64,000 bases of DNA. Source: Salegentibacter mishustinae (GTDB lineage: Bacteria; Bacteroidota; Bacteroidia; Flavobacteriales; Flavobacteriaceae). How positions within the stretch are numbered: position 1 is the first letter of the stretch; each line of letters opens with the position of its first letter. The stretch is taken from NCBI RefSeq assembly GCF_002900095.1, contig NZ_LLKN01000001.1, positions 62,001 through 126,000 on the forward strand. The letters are read 5' to 3'. Positions 25,761 through 34,437 of the stretch are shown one piece after another. The notes beneath the pieces are model-generated. The model saw only the letters and a program-made list of their open reading frames with translations, did not search any database and was not told where the DNA came from. The translations under genes were made by a program, and so were the position numbers.

Positions 25761-26420
25761 TCAAAACCACTCTCTGTACTGCATTACTCTAAAATCTACG
25801 GTATTGAAATCCTTATCCCTTTGTTTTAGTTGTTTATAAAGCTCCATACTGCCAATAGCTCGATTAGCCGAACCCGAAGGTGCGGTTAGGGATACCGTTT
25901 TTATAAGTCGGCCGTTTAAGACAAACTGGTGAATTCTGGGCACCTCGTTAGAAATCACTTTTAACCGAATATCACTTCCTACTTCTTTTAGATGTCTTCT
26001 AAAGAAATATTCAGGGCCATTCTTGGAATTTCCGCCGGTAAAAAGCAGGGTTTCTATTTTTGGATATTCTTCTAAAATCCCCAGCATATTTCTAAGTTCA
26101 ACCTTCTGCATCCCAAGATCGGAAGCATCTACCTTTTCCCTCCTACTGCTTTCTACCATATCGCAGATACCAATGCCTCTTTCTATAAGGAAGTCTTTAC
26201 GTTGCTGTATAGCTGCTTCCGTAGTTTCAAATTTGAGATCGAGTTTAAATATATTATCTAGAACGATCCATAAAAGTCCGTCACGGCTACCATAGCAAAA
26301 GTTCACGTCTCCTTCCTTAAATTCCCCTCTCGTAAATCTTGGAGGCGGTAATGTGCCTACAATTAGTTTTGTAGCATTTTCCGGAATAAAAGGTTTAAAA
26401 GGGTGTGTGTGGTGAAACAT
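25761..26420 (-). CDS. Uracil-DNA glycosylase superfamily protein
   Basis: Protein of 219 residues. Near the N-terminus KLIVGTLPPPRF matches motif 1 of the UDG fold and FCYGSRDGLLWIVLDNIF matches the segment after it. IGICDMVESSRREKVDASD follows, and the conserved SLTAPSGSANRAIG lies near residue 180, where other UDG families carry the DNA-intercalating loop. It probably removes uracil or a related damaged base, or is an inactive relative. The exact substrate is unclear. It is a single gene with repeat DNA on one side. Confidence 0.7.
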   Translation of the reverse strand: MFHHTHPFKPFIPENATKLIVGTLPPPRFTRGEFKEGDVNFCYGSRDGLLWIVLDNIFKLDLKFETTEAAIQQRKDFLIERGIGICDMVESSRREKVDASDLGMQKVELRNMLGILEEYPKIETLLFTGGNSKNGPEYFFRRHLKEVGSDIRLKVISNEVPRIHQFVLNGRLIKTVSLTAPSGSANRAIGSMELYKQLKQRDKDFNTVDFRVMQYREWF

Positions 26421-26645
26421 TGTGCTTCGCGGTATTTTTTTGGGGGTTTGTTGTTTATTGTTTGCTTTAAGTTTTAAACCGGCCTACCGAAAATTTATCA
26501 TAAAATTTGAAGTGATGGCACCGTAAAATTTTAGGTTGTTTGAGCTAAAGATATTTCTTTATTCAGGTGAATTCTTATAGCGAGTTCCTAAAATTTAGGT
26601 GCCGAACGATAAATTTAGATAAAGTTTCGTAAGCCTAGATTTTTT

Positions 26646-26678
26646 TTGTTCTTTTTTCATCAATGGAAAAAAGAACAA
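26646..26678. repeat. Perfect inverted repeat downstream of pyruvate carboxylase
   Basis: TTGTTCTTTTTTC (26646-26658) and GAAAAAAGAACAA (26666-26678) with a seven-base loop. It lies 35 bases past the pyc stop, read from the minus strand. It has no T run on that strand, so it could be a 3' stabilising hairpin rather than an intrinsic terminator. Nothing else is evident in the 292-base gap except a short heptamer-like GTTTGTT/GTTTATT/GTTTGCT run at about 26446. Confidence 0.5.
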
Positions 26679-26712
26679 GCAATAATTATTTATAAGAGAA
26701 TTTAGTTACATT

Positions 26713-29700
26713 TTATTTAAGTTTAATTACCATATCATCAGCAAAAACCATGGTGCCTTCTTTGTGGATTATTTCATCTATTTCGCCTTCTTTATTCGCG
26801 GTGATAGTGGTTTCCATTTTCATGGCTTCGATTACGAATAGTGGTTCATTCTTTTTCACTTTTTGTCCTTTTTCGACTAAAATTGAAGAAATAGAACCCT
26901 GAATTGGAGCGCCTACTTCTTTATCGTTCGATTTATCGATCTTTTGGTGAACCACTTTTTCAACCTTAACCGACTTATCCTGAATTTTTACCGTTCTGGT
27001 CTGTCCGTTTACTTTAAAAAACGCATCTACGAGTCCATCTTCATCTGCAGTTCCCACCGATAAGAATTCGATAAGTAGCGTTTTTCCTTTATCCATTTCA
27101 ACGGTAATCTCTTCTCCGGGTTGCATTCCGTAGAAGAAATTAGGAGTCGGAATATTCATTACCTCTCCAAATTTTCGGTAATGATTAAAATATTCGGTAA
27201 ATACTTTTGGATATAATTTATACGAAAGGAAATCGGTCATTTCCAGTTTTCGGCCCATTCCTTCTTTAAAAATATCGCAGAATTCTTTAAATTCCTTTTC
27301 AAAATCTATAGGTTCCAAATGCGCATTTGGCCTGTCGGTATAAGGTTTTTGATCCTTTAAGATGATCTTTTGCACCTCAGCGGGAAAACCGCCGTGAGGT
27401 TGCCCTAAATCGCCTCTAAAGAAATTCACCACCGACTGCGGGAAGGAAAGGTTTTCGCCCTTTTCCATTACATCTTCTATACTCAAATTATTACTCACCA
27501 GGTATTGCGCCATATCGCCCACCACCTTACTACTTGGCGTTACCTTAATAATATCTCCAAAAAGTTTATTCACCTTAGAATACATTGCGGTGATCTCGTG
27601 AAACCTGGAAGCCAGGCCTAAAGATTCGGCTTGCGGTTTTAGGTTAGAATATTGCCCACCGGGAATTTCGTGTTTGTAAACATCGGCAGTACCGGCTTTG
27701 AGTCCGCTTTCAAACGGGAAATAATACTTTCTTACCGCTTCCCAATAATGCGAATACTCATTAAGCTTTTCCATATTGAAATCGGCTTTGCGCTCGCCAG
27801 ATTTCGTCATTTCCACCAGGGAATTAAAATTAGGCTGCGAGGTAAGTCCCGAAAGTCCGCCCAGCGCAACATCTACCACATCTACCCCAGCCTCTATGGC
27901 CTTTAAATAAGTAGCCGCCTGTATAGACGAAGTATCGTGGGTATGCAAATGCACCGGAATATTGATCTCCGCTTTTAAGGCGGAAACCAGCTCGCCGGCA
28001 GCGTAAGGTTTTAGCAGCCCGGCCATATCTTTGATCGCTAAAATATGTGCCCCTGCATTTTCAATATCTTTTGCCAACTGAAGATAATAGTCCAAGTTAT
28101 ACTTACTGTTTTTGTCAAGTATATCGCCGGTATAGCAAATTGAAGCTTCCGCAAGGCCAGAAGTATTCTTACGTACATATTCAATACAGGGTGCGATAGA
28201 TTTCATCCAATTCAGGGAATCAAAAATCCTAAAAATATCTACCCCGTTTTCCCAGGCTTCAGCTACGAATTTTTCGATTAAATTATCGGGATAAGCGGTA
28301 TAGCCAACTCCGTTTGAGCCTCGCATTAGCATTTGCAGCAAGATATTTGGCATCGCTTTCCGCAGTAATTGCAAACGTTCCCAGGGGTTTTCTTTTAAAA
28401 ATCTAAGGCAAACATCAAAAGTAGCGCCTCCCCAAACTTCCATACTAAATGTTTCGGGATGATTTTTGGCAAAACCTTCAGCCACTTTTAGCATATCTGT
28501 ACTTCGCATCCTGGTGGCCAGTAAGCTTTGGTGCGCATCTCTAAAAGTAGTATCGGTAAAATGAATCTTTTTTTCATTCTTCAACCATTCGGCAAACTTC
28601 TCTGGGCCAAGTTCGGTAAGCAAATTTTTGGTTCCTTTTGGGTATGCCGCATTTCGATCAAAAGCAGGAACATCGGCTTTTATAAGTTTTGGCTTTTCTA
28701 TTATTTCCTTTACATCGGGATTTCCGTTGACCACTACATCACCCAGAAATTCAACCATCCTGGTGGCGCGGTTTCGGGTTTCTTTCAGTTTAAATAAATC
28801 GGGATTATTGGCGATAAAATTCACCGTTACGCTACCCTCCCTAAATTTTTCATGCTGAAGAATATTATCTAAAAACGGAATATTAGTTTTTACGCCCCTA
28901 ATTCTGAATTCAGCTAAAGCCCGACGCATTTTACGGCACGCACCGTCTAAAGTTCTACCGCTAGCAGAAACTTTTACCAGCATAGAATCAAAGAAAGGTG
29001 AAATGGTCACGCCCTGGTACAAACTACCGGCGTCGAGCCTAATTCCAAATCCGGAAGCACTTCTATAGGTAGTAATTGTACCATAATCAGGTTGAAAATC
29101 GTTGGCGGGATCTTCGGTAGTAATTCTACATTGCAGGGCAAATCCGTTTGTGCTAAGCGAAGCCTGATCTTTAATTTTTATCTGCTCGTCACTTAGTTTA
29201 TATCCACCGGCAATAAACAACTGTGCTTTAACCAGGTCTATTCCCGTTACCACTTCGGTCACGGTATGTTCTACCTGGATTCGTGGATTTACCTCAATAA
29301 AGTATATACTACCATCGTGATCTACCAGAAATTCGACTGTACCAATATTATTATAATTCACCGCTTTACAAATATTCACGGCATACTCATAAAGTTTCTC
29401 CTTGGTGATTTGATCTAAATTATACGAAGGTGCAAATTCAATCACCTTTTGGTAGCGACGTTGCACCGAGCAATCCCGCTCAAAAAGGTGTACCATATTC
29501 CCGTGGTTATCTCCCACGATCTGGATCTCAATATGCTTCGGATTTTCAATAAATTTTTCAATAAAAACGGTATCATCTCCAAAGGCATTAAGTGCCTCGC
29601 GTTTAGATTCTGAAAAAGCCTTTCTTAATTCAGCTTCTTCTCTAAGCACTCGCATTCCACGGCCTCCACCACCGCTGGCGGCTTTCAGCATAATTGGATA

Positions 29701-30162
29701 GCCTATTCGGTTGGCTTCTTCTATGGCAATATCCAGACTTTCCAGGTCTTTCTCGTTACTCTGAATCACCGGAACATTGTTTTTTACCGCTACTGTTTTC
29801 GCGGTTACTTTATCACCCAGGCTTTTTAATACTGAAACTTCAGGCCCAATAAAAATAATGTTGTTGTCTTTACAGGCTTGTGCAAAATCGGCGTTTTCAG
29901 AAAGAAATCCGTACCCGGGATGAATAGCATCAGCACCCACCTCTTTGGCGGTGTTAATTATCGCATCTATATCCAGGTAAGGTTTTAAGGGCTCCTTATC
30001 GGGGCCTATTTGATAAGATTCATCGGCCTTGTAGCGGTGCAGGGAGTAGCGATCTTCAAAGGTAAAAATTCCTACCGTTCTAATTCCTATTTCGGTGCAG
30101 GCTCTAAAAATTCGAATCGCGATTTCCCCACGATTGGCCACCAATACTTTTTGAATCTTCAT
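26713..30162 (-). CDS. pyc: Pyruvate carboxylase
   Basis: Single-chain biotin enzyme making oxaloacetate from pyruvate, 1149 residues from ATG at 30162 (MKIQKVLVANRGEIAIRIFR); an upstream Met eight codons earlier adds a non-conserved leader and is not preferred. Domains in order: biotin carboxylase (1-450, with HPGYGFLSENADFA, KAASGGGGRGMR and VNPRIQVEHTVTE), carboxyltransferase (about 530-800, TFRDAHQSLLATRMR and HTHDTSSIQAATYL), PC_OADA linker, and a biotinyl domain with EAMKMETT (Lys1115). The biotin ligase that would modify it is encoded at 48136-48867. It replenishes the TCA cycle. Confidence 0.97.
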   Translation of the reverse strand: MKIQKVLVANRGEIAIRIFRACTEIGIRTVGIFTFEDRYSLHRYKADESYQIGPDKEPLKPYLDIDAIINTAKEVGADAIHPGYGFLSENADFAQACKDNNIIFIGPEVSVLKSLGDKVTAKTVAVKNNVPVIQSNEKDLESLDIAIEEANRIGYPIMLKAASGGGGRGMRVLREEAELRKAFSESKREALNAFGDDTVFIEKFIENPKHIEIQIVGDNHGNMVHLFERDCSVQRRYQKVIEFAPSYNLDQITKEKLYEYAVNICKAVNYNNIGTVEFLVDHDGSIYFIEVNPRIQVEHTVTEVVTGIDLVKAQLFIAGGYKLSDEQIKIKDQASLSTNGFALQCRITTEDPANDFQPDYGTITTYRSASGFGIRLDAGSLYQGVTISPFFDSMLVKVSASGRTLDGACRKMRRALAEFRIRGVKTNIPFLDNILQHEKFREGSVTVNFIANNPDLFKLKETRNRATRMVEFLGDVVVNGNPDVKEIIEKPKLIKADVPAFDRNAAYPKGTKNLLTELGPEKFAEWLKNEKKIHFTDTTFRDAHQSLLATRMRSTDMLKVAEGFAKNHPETFSMEVWGGATFDVCLRFLKENPWERLQLLRKAMPNILLQMLMRGSNGVGYTAYPDNLIEKFVAEAWENGVDIFRIFDSLNWMKSIAPCIEYVRKNTSGLAEASICYTGDILDKNSKYNLDYYLQLAKDIENAGAHILAIKDMAGLLKPYAAGELVSALKAEINIPVHLHTHDTSSIQAATYLKAIEAGVDVVDVALGGLSGLTSQPNFNSLVEMTKSGERKADFNMEKLNEYSHYWEAVRKYYFPFESGLKAGTADVYKHEIPGGQYSNLKPQAESLGLASRFHEITAMYSKVNKLFGDIIKVTPSSKVVGDMAQYLVSNNLSIEDVMEKGENLSFPQSVVNFFRGDLGQPHGGFPAEVQKIILKDQKPYTDRPNAHLEPIDFEKEFKEFCDIFKEGMGRKLEMTDFLSYKLYPKVFTEYFNHYRKFGEVMNIPTPNFFYGMQPGEEITVEMDKGKTLLIEFLSVGTADEDGLVDAFFKVNGQTRTVKIQDKSVKVEKVVHQKIDKSNDKEVGAPIQGSISSILVEKGQKVKKNEPLFVIEAMKMETTITANKEGEIDEIIHKEGTMVFADDMVIKLK

Positions 30163-30268
30163 TTTTTTAATTGAGTTAGTTAGCAATAGTTAGTTGTTGC
30201 CGTAAACTATTAAAACATTCAGAAGAAAAGGTGGTTTGTTATGCTAAAATTTATATAAAAGTTTTTCG

Positions 30269-30310
30269 GTTTTGGGTTCTCGGTTGTCGGTTGTCGGATT
30301 TTCGTTTGTT
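30269..30310. repeat. Heptamer tandem array (six units)
   Basis: Units of exactly seven bases: GTTTTGG, GTTCTCG, GTTGTCG, GTTGTCG, GATTTTC, GTTTGTT. It lies at the left edge of the repeat island upstream of pyc. An array of opposite orientation lies at the right edge (31033). Confidence 0.7.
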
Positions 30311-30500
30311 GCTTGTGGTTTGGTGTTTCGCATTGCGCTTCATTGCGAGGACTACGGTAGCGGGACGTGGCAATCTGTTCTGGAACAGTTGTGAGTTGTC
30401 GGATTTAAAAATCCCCTGACTTCTGCATCTTTATTCTTTTCTCTCTTCTCCTACTTCTTCACTTTTAACTCTTCACTATTCACTTTTAACAAAAAAGCAC

Positions 30501-30968
30501 TTATCGATACTAGCGCGTCAGTTCGAGTGGCGGTATTTGATCGAAAGCGAGAATAACGACGTATCGAGAAAGGTTTGAAATTCGAACCACAAAGCACTTC
30601 TCGATACTTCCGACTCACGTCGAAAACTCGAAGTGACAATGAAACTGGTTTCAGTAATGGCTTCGTTATCGATACTGGCCCGTCAGTTCGAGTGGCGGTA
30701 TTTGAGCGAAAGCGAGAATAACGACGTATTGAGAACAGTTTGACGTTCCAACCACAAAGCACTTCTCGATACTTCCGACTCACATCGGAAACTCGAAGTG
30801 ACAGTGAAACTGGTTTCAGTAATGGCTTCGTTATCGATACTAGCGTGTCAGTTCGAGTGGCGGTATTTGAGCGAAAGCGAGAATAACGGCGTATCGAGAA
30901 AGGTTTGAAATTCGAACCACAAAGCACTTCTCGATACTTCCGACTAGCGTCGGAAACTCGAAGTGACA
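30501..30968. repeat. 165-base tandem repeat, nearly three copies
   Basis: Copies start with TTATCGATAC at 30501, 30666 and 30831, a constant 165-base period. Each unit has two parts. The first runs GTCAGTTCGAGTGGCGGTAT to CGTATCGAGAA. The second is a palindrome, CACTTCTCGATACTTCCGAC then CGTCGGAAACTCGAAGTGAC. The third copy loses similarity after about 30968. Because 165 is divisible by three, a long minus-strand frame stays open by chance, but this is not a gene. The whole 908-base gap (30163-31070) holds only repeats. Confidence 0.85.
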
Positions 30969-31032
30969 GTAGAACTAAAACCACAGGTCGCCGCGCTCGT
31001 TACTCACTCGCAATGACGCTGGCAAATATTCA

Positions 31033-31067
31033 CTGAAAACTGACAACCCACAACCGAGAGCTAAAAA
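31033..31067. repeat. Heptamer tandem array (five units), inverted relative to 30269
   Basis: CTGAAAA, CTGACAA, CCCACAA, CCGAGAG, CTAAAAA. This is the complementary orientation of the GTTNTNG units at 30269. It ends 3 bases before the yaaA stop codon. Confidence 0.65.
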
Positions 31068-31070
31068 AAA

Positions 31071-31832
31071 CTACCTAATAAAAACCGGCTCGTTTTCCTT
31101 CTCAGTATGTTCTTCACTAAAACGATAATCCATATAATCAAAACCTTTGAGATCTTCCAGCGTATTTACGTCTTTGTCTATAATATAACGTACCATAGCA
31201 CCACGTGCTTTTTTAGCGTAAAAACTGATGATCTTTAATTTTCCATTTTTGAAATCCTTAAACACCGGTGAGATCACCTCAGCTTTTAGTTTTTTGGTGT
31301 CTATAGCTTTAAAATATTCGTTGCTGGCCAGATTGATAAAAAGTTCGCCATCTTCCATTTCCTCATTAAGGAGTTCGGTAACTTTTGATTGCCAAACTTC
31401 ATATAGATTATCCTTGCGTTCTATACCTACCGAAGTTCCCATCTCTAAACGATAAGGTTGCATTAGATCCAGCGGTTTTAGCACGCCGTAAAGTCCGGAT
31501 AGGATGCGCAAGCTATCCTGCAGGCGATCCAGTTTTTCGGTGGGAATGGTGTAGGCATCCAGGCCTGTGTAAACATCGCCGGCAAAAGCATACATCGCGG
31601 GGCGGGAGTTCTTTTTGTTGTGTTCTTCCTCGAAGTCCTGGTAACGGGTATAATTAAGATCGGCAAGCTTATCGCTTATGCTCATCAATTCAGAAATCTC
31701 ATTTTTGGTCATTCTCGCCATCTTGCGATTAAGCTTGGCAGTAGTTTCCAAAAAAGCGGGCTGGGTGCCGCGAGTGGTAGGTAATTTAGATTCGTAATCC
31801 AGGCTTTTGGCCGGAGAAACAACAATTTTCAT
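31071..31832 (-). CDS. yaaA: Peroxide stress protein YaaA
   Basis: Cytosolic protein of 253 residues of the YaaA/DUF328 family. In E. coli it lowers free iron during hydrogen peroxide stress and the fold binds DNA. Diagnostic segments are [15 protein letters not shown] at the N-terminus, [56 protein letters not shown] and [17 protein letters not shown]. Length is typical. A TATATTTG promoter element precedes it. The gene abuts the repeat island and is not in an operon. Confidence 0.95.
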   Translation of the reverse strand: MKIVVSPAKSLDYESKLPTTRGTQPAFLETTAKLNRKMARMTKNEISELMSISDKLADLNYTRYQDFEEEHNKKNSRPAMYAFAGDVYTGLDAYTIPTEKLDRLQDSLRILSGLYGVLKPLDLMQPYRLEMGTSVGIERKDNLYEVWQSKVTELLNEEMEDGELFINLASNEYFKAIDTKKLKAEVISPVFKDFKNGKLKIISFYAKKARGAMVRYIIDKDVNTLEDLKGFDYMDYRFSEEHTEKENEPVFIR

Positions 31833-31851
31833 AATTATGCGGTTTTTACTT

Positions 31852-31859
31852 CAAATATA
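31852..31859 (-). promoter_or_regulatory. Candidate -7 element of the yaaA promoter
   Basis: TATATTTG read on the minus strand, a perfect TAnnTTTG match 20 bases before the yaaA start codon. No ideal -33 TTG was found. Confidence 0.45.
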
Positions 31860-32067
31860 AGTGAAAGCATAGAAAACAGGAAAGCCGCCTTTTATTAGTT
31901 TTTTATAGAAGAATAGTTATGAGTTATTGCGGTTGATAAAATTATATCGCTTTACGGAAAACCCTTTTTTGGTTTCTGAATTAAATGTTAAATTGATCTA
32001 TCTTAAAAAAGAGCTTTTCTTTTTTAAATTTTTTAGGAAAATTAGAATTCAAAAAGAAACTAAAAAT

Positions 32068-32241
32068 ATGATTCAATTCCAAGAAGTTTTCACTTACAGC
32101 GATCAACCCACAACGTGTCCATAATGTGGAAATAGGACTGGATTAATTTTGGATCTATCTCATTCTTTAGAAAAAACTCAAATACATAAATGTTTATCTC
32201 ATTATTGCCAAAATAAATTCGTCACCCAAGCTGATAATTAA
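32068..32241 (+). pseudogene. Small zinc-ribbon-like gene interrupted by an in-frame TAA
   Basis: From ATG at 32068 the frame reads MIQFQEVFTYSDQPTTCP, then TAA (32122-32124), then CGNRTG and on to KCLSHYCQNKFVTQADN before the final TAA at 32239-32241. Reading through the internal stop gives a 57-residue protein with CP-x-CG and KCLSHYC cysteine pairs, the pattern of a small zinc-binding protein. A single base change in an AAA Lys codon would explain the stop. The final stop overlaps the HNH gene ATG (TAATG), showing that the two genes were once a coupled pair. The 235 bases before it show nothing convincing. Confidence 0.6.
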
Positions 32242-33011
32242 TGAAAAATGGTCAAAAACTTTGGACTAGAGACGAATTGATATTAGCTATAAATCTTTAT
32301 TGTAAACTACCTTTCGGTCGCTTACATAGATCAAATCCTGAAGTCATTCATTTAGCGGAATTGATTGGTAGAACACCGAGTTCTATTGCCTATAAGTTAG
32401 TGAACTTCGCAAGTCTTGACCCAAGCCTACAAGCTAGAGGTATAAAAGGTGCTTCAAATTCAAGTAAATTAGACAAAATAATTTGGGATGAATTTTATAA
32501 TAATTGGGAGGGTTTACCCTTTGAAAGTGAAAAATTATTATCTGAATTTGAAAATAGATCTATTGAAGAACTTAACGATATAAAAATAGATGAACTTCCT
32601 GAAGGAAATACAAGAGAACAACTTGTAAAAGTTAGAGTGAATCAATCTTTTTTTAGAAAGTCAATTTTAGCATCATATAATAATACTTGCTGTATTTCTG
32701 GACTAACCAATAGTGAATTGTTAATCGCTGGTCATATAAAGCCTTGGAGTTCTGACGAGAAAAATCGATTAAATCCTAGAAATGGAATTGCGATTAACGC
32801 CCTACACGATAAAGCATTCGAGAATGGCTTAATAACAATCACTCCAGAATACAAAATAAAAATCTCGAAGGTTCTATTAAATCAAAAGAAAACTGATGCT
32901 CTTGAAAAATATTTCTTTCAATATGAAAGTAAAGACATATTTCTACCTTCTAAATTTTTACCTGATGTAGAATTTTTAAAATATCATAATGAGCAAAGAT
33001 TCCAGCGTTAG
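32241..33011 (+). CDS. HNH endonuclease domain protein
   Basis: Protein of 256 residues. The N-terminal 60 residues form a helix-turn-helix-like DNA-binding part (LILAINLYCKLPFGRLHRSNPEVIHLAELIGRTPSSIAYKL). The C-terminal nuclease domain (about 125-250) is of the HNH_2 type seen in putative restriction endonucleases. It has Cys150/Cys151 in CCISG, the catalytic His165 in AGHIKPW, Asn181 in NPRNGIAINALHD and His189. Base composition is more AT-rich than in neighbouring core genes, consistent with acquisition. No methyltransferase lies nearby, so this is an orphan nuclease. It directly follows the broken zinc-ribbon gene with a TAATG overlap. Confidence 0.8.
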   Translation: MKNGQKLWTRDELILAINLYCKLPFGRLHRSNPEVIHLAELIGRTPSSIAYKLVNFASLDPSLQARGIKGASNSSKLDKIIWDEFYNNWEGLPFESEKLLSEFENRSIEELNDIKIDELPEGNTREQLVKVRVNQSFFRKSILASYNNTCCISGLTNSELLIAGHIKPWSSDEKNRLNPRNGIAINALHDKAFENGLITITPEYKIKISKVLLNQKKTDALEKYFFQYESKDIFLPSKFLPDVEFLKYHNEQRFQR

Positions 33012-33300
33012 GGATTGCAGTGGAAATCCTTTTTGCGAGGGACAATAAACTTTCCAGGATCAAAACCACAAAACATTTATATAAAAACCTCGAATTTTAA
33101 GACAAGTTCTGAAATATTAAATTTCGATTATCGAGCAAAAAGATTGTAGCGGAAAGCCCGACCCGCCAGGGGAACGCCCAAATAATTGTTATCCCTTTTC
33201 TGCTATTCATTTTTCTAAAACCACCTCTTTTTTACAAAAACCTTCACCAATGTTCAACCTAACAAAAGCTCCTATTTTCTTAAATTTCGGCTAAAAAAAA

Positions 33301-33597
33301 ATGAGCATCGCTGAAAAGTTTAAATTAGATGAGCGCCAGCAGGACCGCGTAATTGCTATGGCCTGGGAAGACCGCACGCCTTTTGAAGCTATTGAATACC
33401 AGTTTGGGCTGACCGAAAAAGATGTGATAAAATTTATGCAGGAGCAAATGCACCCGCGTAACTGGAGAAAATGGCGCGCCAGGGTGCAGGGAAGAAAAAC
33501 CAAGCACGCAAAATTACGGGATAACGAGATCTCCAGATTTAAATCTACTGCGCAACGCCAAATAACCGGCAATAGAATTTCTAAGAAAAAATATTGA
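33301..33597 (+). CDS. TIGR03643 family protein (DUF2805)
   Basis: Basic protein of 98 residues (MSIAEKFKLDERQQDRVIAMAWEDRTPFEAIEYQFGLTEKDVIKFM). The first part is a helix-turn-helix-like fold. It is followed by HPRNWRKWRARVQGRKTKHAKLR, the strongly conserved core of this family. The function is unknown; the basic charge suggests binding to nucleic acid. The 289 bases upstream hold a copy of TTTCGATTATCGAG (compare 9656) and short GC-rich palindromic debris but no gene. Confidence 0.85.
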   Translation: MSIAEKFKLDERQQDRVIAMAWEDRTPFEAIEYQFGLTEKDVIKFMQEQMHPRNWRKWRARVQGRKTKHAKLRDNEISRFKSTAQRQITGNRISKKKY

Positions 33598-33673
33598 AAT
33601 ACGTTAATTTCAACTGGTTTTTCCTTTTAAAGTTTCTTTTTCCGTATCTTATTGCTTCCTAAACTTTAAGTAT

Positions 33674-33922
33674 ATGGCAGGTTCTTCTAAATATCCTAAA
33701 CTGGTAAAAGCCTTTAGCGGAAGTTTTCTATGGAGAAATTCCGAAGGAGTTATTATAGATTATAACGGACAGTTGCTTAATTCGGCGCATTTTCAGTTTA
33801 AAAGTTCGGGTGGAAAATTCATTAAGATCAGGTTTAAACGCAAACTCTCTTCGGCTAAAAAATTACCAAAATTTATGTGCTCCTGGAAAATGATGACCCA
33901 GGTAAATTGTTCGCTGAATTGA
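33674..33922 (+). CDS. Small basic hypothetical protein, 82 residues
   Basis: MAGSSKYPKLVKAFSGSFLW and then RNSEGVIIDYNGQLLNSAHFQFKSS... Predicted mainly beta, basic, with no signal peptide or membrane segment. I do not recognise it. It lies 76 bases after the TIGR03643 gene on the same strand. Coding is plausible from the regular start and the absence of a better frame, but not certain. Confidence 0.45.
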   Translation: MAGSSKYPKLVKAFSGSFLWRNSEGVIIDYNGQLLNSAHFQFKSSGGKFIKIRFKRKLSSAKKLPKFMCSWKMMTQVNCSLN

Positions 33923-34000
33923 GGAGTTTCCTATATATCGTAGCTCAATTTAAATTCTTAACAGCTTAGACCTTTGATATGAATTTAGGATTATGGATGC

Positions 34001-34085
34001 TACGTCATCCTGAATTTGTTTCAGGATCTAGGATGAGCGTAAATTCTTTTCATGTTAGATTCTGAAACGAGTTCAGCATGACGCG
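34001..34085. repeat. Inverted pair of TCCTGAA repeats
   Basis: TACGTCATCCTGAATTTGTT followed by TCAGGATCTAGG (34001-34032), and in the opposite orientation GTTAGATTCTGAAACGAGTT followed by CAGCATGACGC (34054-34084). The two copies can pair with each other as well as fold singly. They lie downstream of the GIY-YIG gene stop. Confidence 0.7.
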
Positions 34086-34093
34086 AAACTCAA

Positions 34094-34378
34094 CTACAAG
34101 TCTTCGTAAAGATCCTTCAATTCTGGATTCATCGATTTTACCAGATTCCATTTCCATTCTTTATGCCAGTTTTTCAATTGTTTCTCCCTGGCGATGGCTT
34201 GATGAATTTTTGAAAATTCTTCGAAATAAATTAAAAATTTAAGGTGATATTTTCTGGCAAACAATGACCCCATATCGCTTCTATGTTCGGTGATTCGTTT
34301 TTTCAAATCTGAAGTCACACCTATATAAATCATTGTTCTGGTAGAATTAGAGAGTATGTAGATGTAGCTATTTTTCAT
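34094..34378 (-). CDS. GIY-YIG nuclease family protein
   Basis: Compact 94-residue single-domain protein. It has YIYILSN (GIY position), MIYIGVTSDLKKRITEHRSD (YIG position plus the conserved Arg) and a downstream EE pair (IYFEEFSKIHQAIAREKQLKNW) with the conserved Glu. The family is frequent and often multicopy in flavobacterial genomes. The function of these small versions is unknown. They resemble the nuclease domain of UvrC or SLX1 and may act on branched DNA. It lies next to dispersed repeats. Confidence 0.88.
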   Translation of the reverse strand: MKNSYIYILSNSTRTMIYIGVTSDLKKRITEHRSDMGSLFARKYHLKFLIYFEEFSKIHQAIAREKQLKNWHKEWKWNLVKSMNPELKDLYEDL

Positions 34379-34407
34379 TTATAAATATAAAAAAAGTTTA
34401 ATTCCTG

Positions 34408-34437
34408 TTAGACCCCGAAACAAGTTAGGGGGTGACG
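34408..34437. repeat. Degenerate palindromic repeat
   Basis: GTTAGACCCCGAAACAAGTT followed by AGGGGGTGACGG. It is a diverged copy of the TCCTGAA family in which the arms have become ACCCC/GGGGGT. Confidence 0.5.

Noticed and set aside
25316-25792. 158-codon plus-strand frame
   Set aside because: It spans the duplicated repeat block and overlaps the UDG-like gene on the other strand; the peptide is low-complexity and hydrophobic by composition.
30451-30984. 177-codon minus-strand frame with an internally repeated peptide
   Set aside because: It is a consequence of the 165-base tandem repeat, whose length is a multiple of three. The DNA palindromes, not the peptide, are conserved, and there is no plausible start or promoter.
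25258-31067. CRISPR-like array
   Set aside because: The repeats are 7 or 165 bases, contiguous without unique spacers, or dispersed palindromes; no cas genes are present.
31927-32067. Long upstream frame joined to the zinc-ribbon remnant
   Set aside because: The upstream part is AT-rich, hydrophobic and of poor composition; the cysteine protein starts at the ATG at 32068.
33012-33300. Possible RNA gene in the GC-rich stretch AGCGGAAAGCCCGACCCGCC
   Set aside because: No tRNA cloverleaf or known RNA structure could be drawn; it looks like debris of dispersed repeats also seen near 9580.
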